IMG/VR virus record: IMGVR_UViG_3300042507_002545
Location: 33,989-97,988 of that record
Length of the DNA stretch: 64,000 bases
Strand: one strand, 5' to 3'
Origin: a virus
Shown here in pieces: positions 1-8,199 of the stretch (position 1 is its first letter; every line of letters starts with the position of its first letter). The notes under the pieces are model-generated. The model ran no database searches. It saw only the letters and a list, made by a program, of their open reading frames with translations, and was not told where the DNA came from. The position numbers and the translations under genes are program-made.

Positions 1-1291
1 CAGGACAAGGATTTGCTGCAATACATAAATCACATGATGTTGGTTCAACACCTTCACCTTGATATGGATACACCGTATCTACTTCAATACCGTATATAGT
101 TGGTAACTGACCAGTATCAACCTTAGTTACTCGCCAGCATATACCGTTTGTATCTACAAAGGCATCACCTTCATTTAAGAGATTTGGTACTGCTATAATA
201 CCACCTATTCCTGCACAACACGATTGTACTCCATAAAAATAAGGACATGGGTTTGCTAACTTACATGCTTCACAATCCCCCATAATAATAGTATCTACAG
301 TAATAGATTCTTCTGATATTGGTGCACCTGTTTCTTCAGCTACAGTCCAACATAATCCGTGGTTATCTACAAAAGTATCTCCTACAACTAATCCTGGTAA
401 AGATCCTGTTACATATTCAATACCCTGTACACAACATGAACTAATGATAAGATTAAGTGGACAAGGATTTGCGTCTTGACATTCTAAGCAAGTAGCATAG
501 TTATCTTCAAAAGTTCTAGTGAAGTTAGTCACGTCCGTAGATGTGTCTATTACCTCCCAGCAGTTACCTTCATTATCTACGTGGAAATCACCTACTACTA
601 GACCTGGGATATTTACCAATTCTGTAATAGAACCTTCACAACAGTTTTTAATAATGAAAGATGTGTTAACTGCCTTACAAGGTCTTTCTATATCTAGGGT
701 GTGTGATACTGTTAATATAGTTGGTGAACCTGGTGTTACTGCATCACCTGTAGCATATGTATTATAACCTATAACAATTCTTGTTTTATGAAAATCAAAG
801 CTAGAGTCTAAAGTTACTTCTGCATTAAAACATGCTGTTCCAAACTCATCAAAGTCTGTTAGAGTTACTGGAATAAAAGTAAACAGCTTTGGATTCTCAT
901 CTGAACAATTAAAATAATATACACCTACTATAAGAGTTACTGATGTAAAACCAGAATTTATCCAGTCTTGATAATAAGGATAATAAGCTGTACCTGATAA
1001 AGTTATTTTATCATCAGGTACAAGATTTATAGGTAATACTATTCCTGCACTTTTTTCATCAGCGCTTAAGTTTAAACTACCCGCTGTATAGTTTTGCGGA
1101 AAATTATATTTTGTAGCAGACCATACTGGATACTCTGTACCATTTACAGGATCATAATCACCTGCAAAAAATAACTGATCTATAACTTGAGCACCTCTAA
1201 AAAAATCACCAGTAAAACCAAATGAGTGTGAAGCTATCTTAGTATACTCAGGTTGACAACCATCGCCTTTAATAAATATTTGTGTAAGCAT
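1..1291 (-). CDS. Cys-rich repeat tail/virion protein (3' end outside window)
   Basis: A minus-strand frame is open from the ATG at 1291 to the left edge, giving 430 visible residues and no stop. The N-terminal half (starting MLTQIFIKGDGCQPEY) has no obvious motif. From about residue 215 there are three tandem modules of about 70 residues, each with a CC pair (residues 217, 286 and 358), then a GDxFVDxxGxCW-like core, then CxxC and NPCP. The regular cysteines suggest disulfide-bonded or metal-binding beta modules. The gene lies 1 nt downstream of another tail-like gene in the same operon, so a receptor-binding or tail appendage role is inferred. The family is not recognised. Confidence 0.75.
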   Translation of the reverse strand, partial: MLTQIFIKGDGCQPEYTKIASHSFGFTGDFFRGAQVIDQLFFAGDYDPVNGTEYPVWSATKYNFPQNYTAGSLNLSADEKSAGIVLPINLVPDDKITLSGTAYYPYYQDWINSGFTSVTLIVGVYYFNCSDENPKLFTFIPVTLTDFDEFGTACFNAEVTLDSSFDFHKTRIVIGYNTYATGDAVTPGSPTILTVSHTLDIERPCKAVNTSFIIKNCCEGSITELVNIPGLVVGDFHVDNEGNCWEVIDTSTDVTNFTRTFEDNYATCLECQDANPCPLNLIISSCCVQGIEYVTGSLPGLVVGDTFVDNHGLCWTVAEETGAPISEESITVDTIIMGDCEACKLANPCPYFYGVQSCCAGIGGIIAVPNLLNEGDAFVDTNGICWRVTKVDTGQLPTIYGIEVDTVYPYQGEGVEPTSCDLCIAANPCP

Positions 1292-1292
1292 C

Positions 1293-1643
1293 TTATTTTA
1301 CAGTTGTAATTAAGAATTCAGTTCCTGTTGCATTTAATGCTACATAATTTGCAGCAAATACATTATTAGGGCTACCTGCTTCAAGGTTAATAATTTCACC
1401 TGTTTTTAAATCAGTTCCATTAACTGTACCTGTTGCAGTACCTACATTAGCTACTGAGATAGAATATATAGGGGTAGTGTTAGTCCAGATTCCTGTACTT
1501 CTTTGTACTGTAAAAGTTCTAACAACGGGAGTTGCTGTACCAGATAGTACATCCACAATAGCCTGAAGACCTTTTAGCATTTTGAACTGCCAAGGGAAAT
1601 TATTCTTCTTATTTCCTTCTGTGTTTAAGTTACCTACACTCAT
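1293..1643 (-). CDS. Small putative tail protein
   Basis: This 116-aa protein starts MSVGNLNTEGNKKNNFPWQF, a type of N-terminus I associate with small proteins in marine phage tail clusters. The rest is Thr/Val/Gly-rich and looks like beta structure, with no catalytic motif. Its stop is 1 nt before the start of the Cys-rich repeat gene, so the two are probably cotranscribed. A structural role is inferred from position and composition only. Confidence 0.7.
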   Translation of the reverse strand: MSVGNLNTEGNKKNNFPWQFKMLKGLQAIVDVLSGTATPVVRTFTVQRSTGIWTNTTPIYSISVANVGTATGTVNGTDLKTGEIINLEAGSPNNVFAANYVALNATGTEFLITTVK

Positions 1644-1681
1644 TGTATTAGTTTTTTAAATGTTTTATATAATATGAATTT

Positions 1682-2932
1682 TTATCTACTTATTTCTTCC
1701 CAATCCACTGAAACATATGCCCCTAAAGTTCCACCTGTAGCATCTATTGCCATCTCAACTGCTAATTCAAAAGCAGTTCCTGTAAAACTATTTCTTTCAA
1801 GCTGAGTAGCAAACAATGCTTCTTTTAATATATTGATACTTGGAGATCCTTGATTGGATGAATTTACATATCCTTGTGCTAATATTCTACCTCCTGTAAC
1901 AGATGATCCTGTAAGGTTGTATTCTACAGATGAATCAGCACCTGCTGAAACCCAAGATCCTCCTGTTGTTATAGCAGATTGGACAACCCTCCATGCATAG
2001 TTTTTACCGTTACCTAATCCTAATAAAGATATTGCTGTAGTTATAACTATAGCATCTAATGTAGTAGTTTTAAGTCTAATTCCTAGCATTGGATAATACG
2101 TTCCTGCTACAGCAAATGTTTTAGGAGCAGTAATAGATGTGCCAACTGCTTGTTGAGCTCCTCTAAGTTCATAACCACCTTCAGATATTGCACTAGAACA
2201 AACTTGTTTTAGTGTACTTGGACTAGCTGTTACTCCCGTATTAGTTATCTCATATCTAAGTGGTAATGAAGCAGTAGTGATATAAGTAGAAGTAATAAGG
2301 TTAGCATGATTAAACCTATGGCATACAATGAAGTTGCCATCTATAATAAAACCTACTCTTACAGTTCCTTCTCCTAACCACTCAATATCCATGAATAAAA
2401 TCTGAGCCTTAGTAATATCTAAAGTTATTCCCGATGGACCATTACCGTTTAAAGGATCAGCATTCCAAGAAGCTTGGTTAACTACTGATTCTGTAACAAT
2501 ACCTGTGACTAAACTTCTTTCAACAAAACTTAAAGTACTATTATTTAATTGAACATAAATTCCATTATCCGTACCAAAGTATCCTACTCTTTGTCTAAGA
2601 TTAGTTTGAGCAGGAGCCATTACAAATGTGTTCATTACAAGTAATGACTTACCTGGTTGATATGACATTACTTTAAAAGTTTCTCTTAATACTTGAGATC
2701 CGCTTGTTGTATTTACATTTAGATTTACTAGACCTTCATTTGCACTAAATACTGCTGTTCCTCCACTGGCTGTGGAAGTGGCCCAAAGTCCATTATCACG
2801 ATATCTATGTGAAGAATCAAATAGAGTTAATGGGTTTGATACTCTTAGTCTACCAAACGCATCTGCTAACATTGGATCATTAGCAACTATTGATTGATTA
2901 GATATACCAGAAGTAGATATTATTGTACTCAT
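1682..2932 (-). CDS. Tail/appendage structural protein
   Basis: The 416-aa product is Ser/Thr/Gly-rich and beta-type. Near the N-terminus it has AFGRLRVSNPLTLFDSSHRY, followed by a GYFGTDNGIYVQ-like segment. This layout resembles uncharacterised structural proteins of marine phages, from general familiarity rather than a search. No signal peptide or enzymatic motif is visible. The ATG overlaps the stop of a 28-codon gene as ATGA. It is probably part of the tail tip or fibre complex with its neighbours. Confidence 0.75.
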   Translation of the reverse strand: MSTIISTSGISNQSIVANDPMLADAFGRLRVSNPLTLFDSSHRYRDNGLWATSTASGGTAVFSANEGLVNLNVNTTSGSQVLRETFKVMSYQPGKSLLVMNTFVMAPAQTNLRQRVGYFGTDNGIYVQLNNSTLSFVERSLVTGIVTESVVNQASWNADPLNGNGPSGITLDITKAQILFMDIEWLGEGTVRVGFIIDGNFIVCHRFNHANLITSTYITTASLPLRYEITNTGVTASPSTLKQVCSSAISEGGYELRGAQQAVGTSITAPKTFAVAGTYYPMLGIRLKTTTLDAIVITTAISLLGLGNGKNYAWRVVQSAITTGGSWVSAGADSSVEYNLTGSSVTGGRILAQGYVNSSNQGSPSINILKEALFATQLERNSFTGTAFELAVEMAIDATGGTLGAYVSVDWEEISR

Positions 2933-3015
2933 TGCGCAATTGAAATAAGTAGTAACTCTCCACCTACTTTAGAGTATTTATCTCTTTCTTTAGGATTGCC
3001 GTTACCTAGTGCCAT
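2929..3015 (-). CDS. 28-aa mini-protein coupled to the tail gene
   Basis: This 28-codon frame starts at ATG 3015 (MALGNGNPKERDKYSKVG...) and its TGA overlaps the next gene's ATG as ATGA, an arrangement typical of translational coupling. Its beginning resembles that of the 116-aa protein at 1293-1643 (MSVGNLNTEGNKKNN), so it may be a shortened paralogue. It lies between two clear tail genes with no other occupant. It may instead be a spurious short frame that only keeps ribosomes moving. Confidence 0.5.
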   Translation of the reverse strand: MALGNGNPKERDKYSKVGGELLLISIAQ

Positions 3016-3025
3016 AGTGGTATAT

Positions 3026-3664
3026 TTAGAGTAGCTTAGTTATCTGCAAGTATGGTTGATTAAAGAAGGTGTTATCAAACACTGGATATCCTGATGGAAC
3101 AGCACCCGCGTGAAGCACCACGATACCCACATAATCACCAACGTTAAATTTAAAAATACCTGAGCCTTGTTTTGTAGCTTCTCCATTACCAGATGTTCCG
3201 ATATAACCCTGATCTAAATACTCTAACTTAGTTCCTAAGTCATTAGATAGGGCGCTTGTTGTAACCGCTAGTCTCATAAAGTCAGTAGCGCCTGTCATAT
3301 CATATGACGCGTATCTGCCGTGAACAAGATAGTAACCTTCAACATTGATGCGTACTTTAGATCCTATTGGTGTATAAACACCAGTACCCTCATTATAAGC
3401 TAGGTTATTAAAAGGAGCTAAAAAGTCTACACCATTTAGTGTATTACTTAGTCCGCTAGTACCATTAATGTTTATTTTAACTACACTGTTTTCACCAAAT
3501 TGACTGGTAAAATCAGATACGGTCATACCATAAGACTGGTACTTGTCTCCGCGTTTAGCAAATGATGCGTTACTACCAAGAATAACGAGGTCCTGTGTAG
3601 GATCCTGTACTGTAGTTTTTACTAGTTTGTTTTTGGCTAAGTAGAGCCAGTTTAAAATGTCCAT
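3026..3664 (-). CDS. Tail appendage protein, shared MDILNW N-domain, variant 1
   Basis: The protein has 212 aa. The first 50 or so residues (MDILNWLYLAKNKLV, then a KRGDKYQSYGM block) recur in the next two upstream genes. The C-terminal part is unrelated to theirs and is Gly/Ser/aromatic-rich, resembling the C1q/TNF-like or jelly-roll tips of phage fibres, though that fold is a guess. The shared head and variable end suggest the N-terminus docks on one virion site while the C-terminus binds a receptor or sugar. Confidence 0.75.
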   Translation of the reverse strand: MDILNWLYLAKNKLVKTTVQDPTQDLVILGSNASFAKRGDKYQSYGMTVSDFTSQFGENSVVKININGTSGLSNTLNGVDFLAPFNNLAYNEGTGVYTPIGSKVRINVEGYYLVHGRYASYDMTGATDFMRLAVTTSALSNDLGTKLEYLDQGYIGTSGNGEATKQGSGIFKFNVGDYVGIVVLHAGAVPSGYPVFDNTFFNQPYLQITKLL

Positions 3665-3665
3665 G

Positions 3666-4301
3666 TTATCCTTTATTTATTGTTACTTCATAATAACTTA
3701 CAACAGTTGAGTCTGCTACACTAACGTTCTGCATATAGAATATAAAGTACTGATCCTGAGCCCAGTTTATATTGTATGTGGAAACTGCTGTAGTAGAAAC
3801 AGAATCATCATCAAAACCACCCGTGTTATAAGGAAATACCTCAGTAGAGGTACTTGACTTTACAACAAGTGTTCTCGATAATTGCCCAAATGCAGCATTA
3901 GCACCTAAAGCAGCAATGGCAATACCACTACCACCTACAGCATCTGATGTATTTACACTTACGTATTGAGCTGTTATTCCAGCTGTACCTGTTTTTCTAC
4001 AACGAGTTCTTACAAAGATGCTATCTCCTGGAGCTACCGTATTAGCAGGTATGAGTACACTTGCAGATTTAGTTGCTGCAGTAACCCCTGTTACAGTAGT
4101 ACCATCAGCAGTTCTAATGAACTGCGGGTTAACACCTATTGCTAATGCAAAGTCTTCAGAAGGCATGGCATAAGATTGATACTTATCACCACGCTTTTGG
4201 AAAGATACATCAGCACCTAACACTACTAAGTCTTGTGGACTATCTAGTTTAGTTCTGATTAAGTTTTGTTTTTTTATGCCAAGCCAGTTTAGGATATCCA
4301 T
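3666..4301 (-). CDS. Tail appendage protein, shared N-domain, variant 2
   Basis: The protein has 211 aa and starts MDILNWLGIKKQNLIRT, followed by a KRGDKYQSYAM block, the same N-terminal module as its two neighbours. After about residue 55 it changes to a Thr/Ser/Ala-rich beta-type domain that matches neither of the others. It starts 1 nt upstream of the stop-side boundary of variant 1, so the three are in one operon. Receptor-binding or decoration function is inferred. Confidence 0.75.
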   Translation of the reverse strand: MDILNWLGIKKQNLIRTKLDSPQDLVVLGADVSFQKRGDKYQSYAMPSEDFALAIGVNPQFIRTADGTTVTGVTAATKSASVLIPANTVAPGDSIFVRTRCRKTGTAGITAQYVSVNTSDAVGGSGIAIAALGANAAFGQLSRTLVVKSSTSTEVFPYNTGGFDDDSVSTTAVSTYNINWAQDQYFIFYMQNVSVADSTVVSYYEVTINKG

Positions 4302-4313
4302 TGTGTTTTAATA

Positions 4314-5234
4314 TTAAGATGGGTAAACGCGTACTTCAATTGAACTTCCGTTCATTAAACTATCTGTTAAGGTACCAGATCCATTGTAAGTGTTAATATA
4401 AATTGCTCCAGAATCAAAGCTAGCTGTTGCAATTCCAAAAATGTTGTAATCCTTTGTAAAGAAAACCATAACTCTTGCATTATTTGAACCAATACCTATT
4501 AAAGTTGAATTACCTGCAAAATAATAATACCCTGTATTAAATCTTTGCCAGCTTCCACCAACACCTCCTAGAGTATTTTCTTTTACTGTAACCGTAGGAT
4601 TTCCTGATCCGGATTGTGATATTTTAGCAGAATAAACAAGATATGATCCTCCTGCACTACCTTGGGGAATACCTAAGTTTAAAACTTGAACAGGTGAACT
4701 TCCTGTAAGAGTTGCTGTAGCACTAGAACCTGCAGCCAATGTGGTAACAGTACCTATAGATAATGCATTGCTTGGGCCTGCAGGACCAGTTGGACCTTGT
4801 AATCCAGTAGCACCCGTAGCTCCTGTTGCACCTTGTGCTGCAAGTAATGCCCAGTTAGTAGGGTCAGCATTAGGAGGTGTGGCAGATGGACCTACAGGAT
4901 CTATACAGAACCATGATGCTCCTGCATAACCCACAGCGTCATCTACAACATAAGTTCCTGAAGCAGACCATGATCCTTGCCAATTTAATCCAGCAGGACC
5001 TACAGGACCTGGTGCACCAGCAGGACCGGTTGGACCAGCAACACCCGCTGGACCTTGAGGACCGGCAGGCAATGTAGCAGCAAAGTCGTTAATTTCCATT
5101 GCGTAGTTTTGATAAATATCACCACGCTTATTAGCACCTACTTTAGCACCAAAGATCATTAAATCTTTAGGGTTGTCAATAGAAGTACGTACAAATTTGT
5201 TTTTGGCTAGATAAAGCCAGTTTAGAATGTCCAT
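4314..5234 (-). CDS. Tail fibre with collagen-like repeats and a carbohydrate-binding-like insert, variant 3
   Basis: This 306-aa protein has the shared module at residues 1-52 (MDILNWLYLAKNKFV, KRGDIYQNYAM). A Gly-X-Y collagen-like run follows, then a segment with WSASGTYVVDDAVGYAGASW that resembles the small CBM5/12-type chitin-binding fold. A second Gly-X-Y run (GATGATGATG...) leads into a Ser/Gly-rich C-terminal head. Phage collagen repeats generally trimerise. The order of dock, triple helix, sugar-binding module, triple helix and tip fits a fibre. The carbohydrate-binding call rests on pattern only. Confidence 0.8.
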   Translation of the reverse strand: MDILNWLYLAKNKFVRTSIDNPKDLMIFGAKVGANKRGDIYQNYAMEINDFAATLPAGPQGPAGVAGPTGPAGAPGPVGPAGLNWQGSWSASGTYVVDDAVGYAGASWFCIDPVGPSATPPNADPTNWALLAAQGATGATGATGLQGPTGPAGPSNALSIGTVTTLAAGSSATATLTGSSPVQVLNLGIPQGSAGGSYLVYSAKISQSGSGNPTVTVKENTLGGVGGSWQRFNTGYYYFAGNSTLIGIGSNNARVMVFFTKDYNIFGIATASFDSGAIYINTYNGSGTLTDSLMNGSSIEVRVYPS

Positions 5235-5298
5235 GAGTTGAGTAGATTAATGGATTAATATATACTATAATATAATAAATATCTGTAGAATAACCAAA

Positions 5299-5523
5299 TT
5301 ATAATGATGTTATTGTTTCCCACGCTGTTCCATTATAAACACAAAGTTTATTAAGTGTAGTATCATAAACTACCCATCCTCCTTGAGGCGAAGGGATTGC
5401 GTTCTTTTGTACTGTGGTCATTTGTGGAAAAGGAAATGCTCTCATTGCTGGTCTACCATTAGGACCTGTTATTTCAAGACCTAAAGGACCATATGCATTA
5501 CCATTAGAATCAGTTACTTGCAT
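5299..5523 (-). CDS. Small tail-tip-like protein
   Basis: This 74-aa protein ends in GGWVVYDTTLNKLCVYNGTA followed by WETI. That signature is common at the C-termini of phage tail and fibre proteins, here found as a stand-alone small protein. The start is ATG 5523, and it lies 1 nt from the stop of the 100-aa gene upstream. It is probably a minor virion component. Confidence 0.7.
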   Translation of the reverse strand: MQVTDSNGNAYGPLGLEITGPNGRPAMRAFPFPQMTTVQKNAIPSPQGGWVVYDTTLNKLCVYNGTAWETITSL

Positions 5524-5524
5524 A

Positions 5525-5827
5525 TTACACTTCTTGTATTAATACTACATACTGGGTACCAGGAGCTGTTGTTAATATATATAACTGATCACCTGCATCA
5601 AATGAATATAGATATGCATCTGTTAAAATATCTCCAGCCGCTAAGTTTACGGTATATACTGTAGTTGTTACCGGTCCAACTGCTTTTACTTTTCTTAATG
5701 TAACGGAATTAGCAGCTGGGTTACTCAATCTTATAGATATTGTATTTGCAGCATTTAAACCCCCAGGTCTAGTATAAATAAGATTACTTCCTGCAGGTAA
5801 TGACCCTTCTAATGATATTAGTCCCAT
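5525..5827 (-). CDS. Small putative virion protein, first gene of the left minus operon
   Basis: I chose ATG 5827 (MGLISLEGSLPAGSNLIYTR, 100 aa). An in-frame ATG at 5914 would add 29 Tyr/Ile/Leu-rich residues encoded by AT-rich DNA that looks like the promoter. The protein is beta-rich with no known motif. It is the first gene transcribed leftward and faces the metallophosphoesterase gene across about 90 bp. Confidence 0.65.
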   Translation of the reverse strand: MGLISLEGSLPAGSNLIYTRPGGLNAANTISIRLSNPAANSVTLRKVKAVGPVTTTVYTVNLAAGDILTDAYLYSFDAGDQLYILTTAPGTQYVVLIQEV

Positions 5828-5919
5828 AGTGTAAAGATAATACAAATATAAAAAAATTTCATATAATGTGCTGATTATTAAAATATTTTGCTTAAACTTG
5901 TATAAGATATACACATCTT
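5828..5919. promoter_or_regulatory. Divergent promoter region
   Basis: This 92-bp AT-rich gap separates diverging operons. On the minus strand, TATATTTG (5843-5850) fits the Bacteroidota -7 consensus TAnnTTTG and sits 16 bp from ATG 5827. I could not find a clean -33 TTTG. On the plus strand ATATTTTGCTT is close to the consensus but off by one base. Confidence 0.45.
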
Positions 5920-6921
5920 ATGAATAAGATAACCGCTACTGGCAAACTCGCTAAACAGTATCTTAAGAAGTATCCTAGTCTTCCCATCCTTACAATTGCT
6001 AAACTTATGTACGCTGAAAATGATTTGCACTTTAATAGTGTAGATCATGCACGTTCATTACTTAAGCGTCACTCTGGACTAGGTGGTAAAGAAACCAGAA
6101 AGAACGTAGATCCAGAATTACAAAGACCTATAACATATAACTATGCTCCATTTAATGACATACCAAAATCATATAAGTCTGGACCTAATGACTTTGAATT
6201 GCCAAGTGATGCTAATCACATTCTTGCTCTTTCTGATGTTCACTTTCCTTATCACGATGAAGAAGCTCTTGGTGCTGCTATACAATACGGCATTGATCAA
6301 AAGATTAATACGGTTATTCTCAACGGTGATATTTTAGACTTCTACCAGTTGTCACGGTTTGACAAGGACCCTTCTAAACCTAAGATGCAAGTAGAACTTG
6401 AACAAGGTAGATGGTTTATGAAAGCACTACGCACAGCATTCCCTAAAGCGAGAATCTATTACAAGATTGGTAACCACGAAGATAGACTTGAAAAGTGGTT
6501 AAAGATTAAGGCGCCAGAATGGATTGGTATGGAGGAGTTTGAGTTAAAGATGTTACTTCGTTTTGGAGAAAACCAAATACAGCTTATCGATTCAAATGCT
6601 ACAATAAAAGCTGGTAATCTTAACATTATTCACGGTCATGAATATTTAGGTGGAGGTACTATAAATCCAGCAAGAAATTTGTATCTTAAAGCTAAGGCCA
6701 GTACTATTTGCGGACACTTTCATAGAAAATCAGAGTTTGTTACTCGCGATATCAACAACAATATCCAAGGTGCTTGGACTACAGGTTGTTTATGTGAACT
6801 ATACCCAGAGTACATGAAAGGACACAGCGATTGGGTACATGGTTTTGCGGTTATTAAGATAGAGAAGGATGGCACCTTTTCAGTAGATAACAAAATGATT
6901 ATTGACGGAGTAGTATCATAA
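5920..6921 (+). CDS. Calcineurin-like metallophosphoesterase
   Basis: The 333-aa protein has a basic N-terminal stretch of about 80 residues and then the full metallophosphoesterase motif set: LALSDVH (DxH), LNGDILD (GDxxD), KIGNHED (GNHE), IIHGHE and CGHFHRK (GHxH). These ligands bind two metal ions in nucleases and phosphatases of this fold. Phage members are usually annotated as DNA exonuclease-like phosphoesterases, and the substrate cannot be read from the sequence. It is the first gene of the rightward block and ends 2 nt before the next ATG. Confidence 0.9.
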   Translation: MNKITATGKLAKQYLKKYPSLPILTIAKLMYAENDLHFNSVDHARSLLKRHSGLGGKETRKNVDPELQRPITYNYAPFNDIPKSYKSGPNDFELPSDANHILALSDVHFPYHDEEALGAAIQYGIDQKINTVILNGDILDFYQLSRFDKDPSKPKMQVELEQGRWFMKALRTAFPKARIYYKIGNHEDRLEKWLKIKAPEWIGMEEFELKMLLRFGENQIQLIDSNATIKAGNLNIIHGHEYLGGGTINPARNLYLKAKASTICGHFHRKSEFVTRDINNNIQGAWTTGCLCELYPEYMKGHSDWVHGFAVIKIEKDGTFSVDNKMIIDGVVS

Positions 6922-6923
6922 CT

Positions 6924-7145
6924 ATGGCAACAACTATTAGAGCTGGAATTTATATAGACCCACTCAGTGAGGAAGAGTCTACCCCTGAGATCTATATTGA
7001 TCACAGCATGATCCAGATATATAGTCAGGAGGATATCCTTGTTGCCCAAATTAGTTATGAAGAACTCCGCGGTATTTTAGCCATCATGGCGGCGGAACAA
7101 GAAAAGACTCACCTGCGTATTCAGGCTATTGGTCGGAACAACTAG
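6924..7145 (+). CDS. Small acidic protein of unknown function
   Basis: This 73-aa product (MATTIRAGIYIDPLSEEEST) is acidic and soluble, with no motif I recognise. It begins 2 nt after the metallophosphoesterase stop and is probably cotranscribed with it. It is the last gene before about 1 kb of non-coding DNA. Confidence 0.65.
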   Translation: MATTIRAGIYIDPLSEEESTPEIYIDHSMIQIYSQEDILVAQISYEELRGILAIMAAEQEKTHLRIQAIGRNN

Positions 7146-7660
7146 TCTTGTAACAAATTTAGCGTAAAATTGTTACCACACTAAAGTATGTTTTAGCAGT
7201 CATTAACCCCAGTTTTCTGGATAATGTATAGTATACCATACTATAATGTGGTTTATAAGAAACAAAAAACCTCAGTTTTATACCCTGTAAGGGACATTAT
7301 CATGTATAGAGAGTATACTCCGTACCTCTCCGGGTACGTTTTATAGTATTGATGTCAGGATAAACCTGGCACCATTGATATGAGATAGATGTTATAAACC
7401 ACATCTGTCACAAATATGTTAAACTTTTGTGACAAGCTTGATGGGTACTGGAGGGGTACTTGGGGGAAAGTATAGTAAACTTTTGCGACAGCTATAGTGG
7501 AAAATAATCACCAGAATCAGGCTTTTAGTGGAAAATAATCCCCAACTCCCTTGCGCTAATCCGCCATTACTGGAAAATTTTAGGAGTATTGGCGAACTAT
7601 AGAGTGCCAAACTCTGTAACAAAACATGGACAAACTCGGAAGTTTACCGAGTTACCCCCT
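7146..7660. repeat. Hairpin- and iteron-bearing non-coding region (possible origin or regulatory hub)
   Basis: There is no convincing gene. Inverted repeats: TATAGTAT/ATACTATA (7227-7245), CGTACC/GGTACG (7321-7338), TGTCAGG/CCTGGCA (7352-7370), AGATGT/ACATCT (7387-7406), TGTCACAAA/TTTGTGACA (7406-7434) and ACTCGG/CCGAGT (7634-7652). TAGTGGAAAATAATC is repeated directly at 7495-7509 and 7526-7540 (31-bp period), with a partial copy ACTGGAAAAT near 7569. TTAAACTTTTGTGACA and GTAAACTTTTGCGACA are also near-duplicates. The combination of iteron-like repeats and stem-loops suggests a replication origin or a protein-binding control region. Confidence 0.55.
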
Positions 7661-7983
7661 ATAATTTTGCATGAATTTTTCCAGATTTTGCATGCAGATA
7701 CATATAGTATTGCCACATGAGCCCATATTTATATGTAGGAGCATATAGGGAGAATGTCCAGTTTTTTGCGCAATAAACTTGACACCTTTGGTTCTCCTAC
7801 ATATACCCCCCTAGGGAAGTAGACAATCAACATACCCCCGGTAGTAAGGTTAGGTGGGGACACCCCCGGGAGGATGGTGTAGGGAATTTTTTATGGGGGT
7901 AGGGGATTTATAATGTGGGAGATGATGTGAGGGGTATACAACAAATCAACCCCCGGCTTTAAACTTTTTAGGGGGTACCCCCC
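7661..7983. other. Non-coding G/C-tract region with palindromes
   Basis: There is no gene. TTTTGCATG is repeated at 7665-7673 and 7686-7694 (21-bp period). From about 7800 short C and G tracts alternate, unlike the AT-rich surroundings. They include the palindrome GGGGGTACCCCC (7971-7982) and four nearby G-runs between about 7894 and 7934 that could form a loose G-quadruplex. The function is unknown; this could be part of an origin. Confidence 0.45.
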
Positions 7984-8162
7984 ATGAAATTTGAAACATT
8001 TCATTTAAAAGTTGAAATCCAAAGAAAACATTTTGCTATGTAGAAAATGTTTATACGTCATATAACTATGACATGCTTGATTTGAGTTGCACAACAAAGA
8101 CTTGAGTTGTTGTGTTGTGCCACCCGACCCCGACCACCACCCCTAGATATGTTGCAAGCAAC
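7984..8162. repeat. Four consecutive stem-loops upstream of the first single-gene unit
   Basis: Four perfect inverted repeats follow one another: ATGAAAT/ATTTCAT (7984-8004), AAACATTTT/AAAATGTTT (8026-8052), GTCATA/TATGAC (8057-8072) and GCACAACA/TGTTGTGC (8089-8120). The palindrome GTTGCAAGCAAC follows at 8151-8162. They lie just upstream of the promoter-like motif at 8169, so they may form a structured leader, an insulator or origin hairpins. Confidence 0.5.
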
Positions 8163-8168
8163 ATCATT

Positions 8169-8191
8169 GATACAACATATCATTCATAATC
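8169..8191 (+). promoter_or_regulatory. Repeated promoter-like motif, copy 1
   Basis: GATACAACATATC is followed by a TTCATAATC tail and ends 9 nt before ATG 8200. The same core, TAATACNNCATAT, lies upstream of the next three genes. Its conservation in non-coding DNA at matching sites suggests a phage- or host-recognised promoter. Confidence 0.6.
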
Positions 8192-8199
8192 TTAAGATA

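Noticed and set aside
4741-5077. Pro/Asp-rich plus-strand frames opposite the collagen-like gene
   Set aside because: They are the antisense of Gly-X-Y repeats; the minus strand is coding.
5828-5914. 29-residue N-terminal extension of the 5525-5827 gene
   Set aside because: It is encoded by AT-rich intergenic DNA with a promoter-like box and reads as low-complexity Tyr/Ile/Leu.
7419-7622. Minus-strand 67-aa frame in the non-coding kilobase
   Set aside because: It covers iterons and hairpins, has no neighbour or coupling, and no recognisable protein features.
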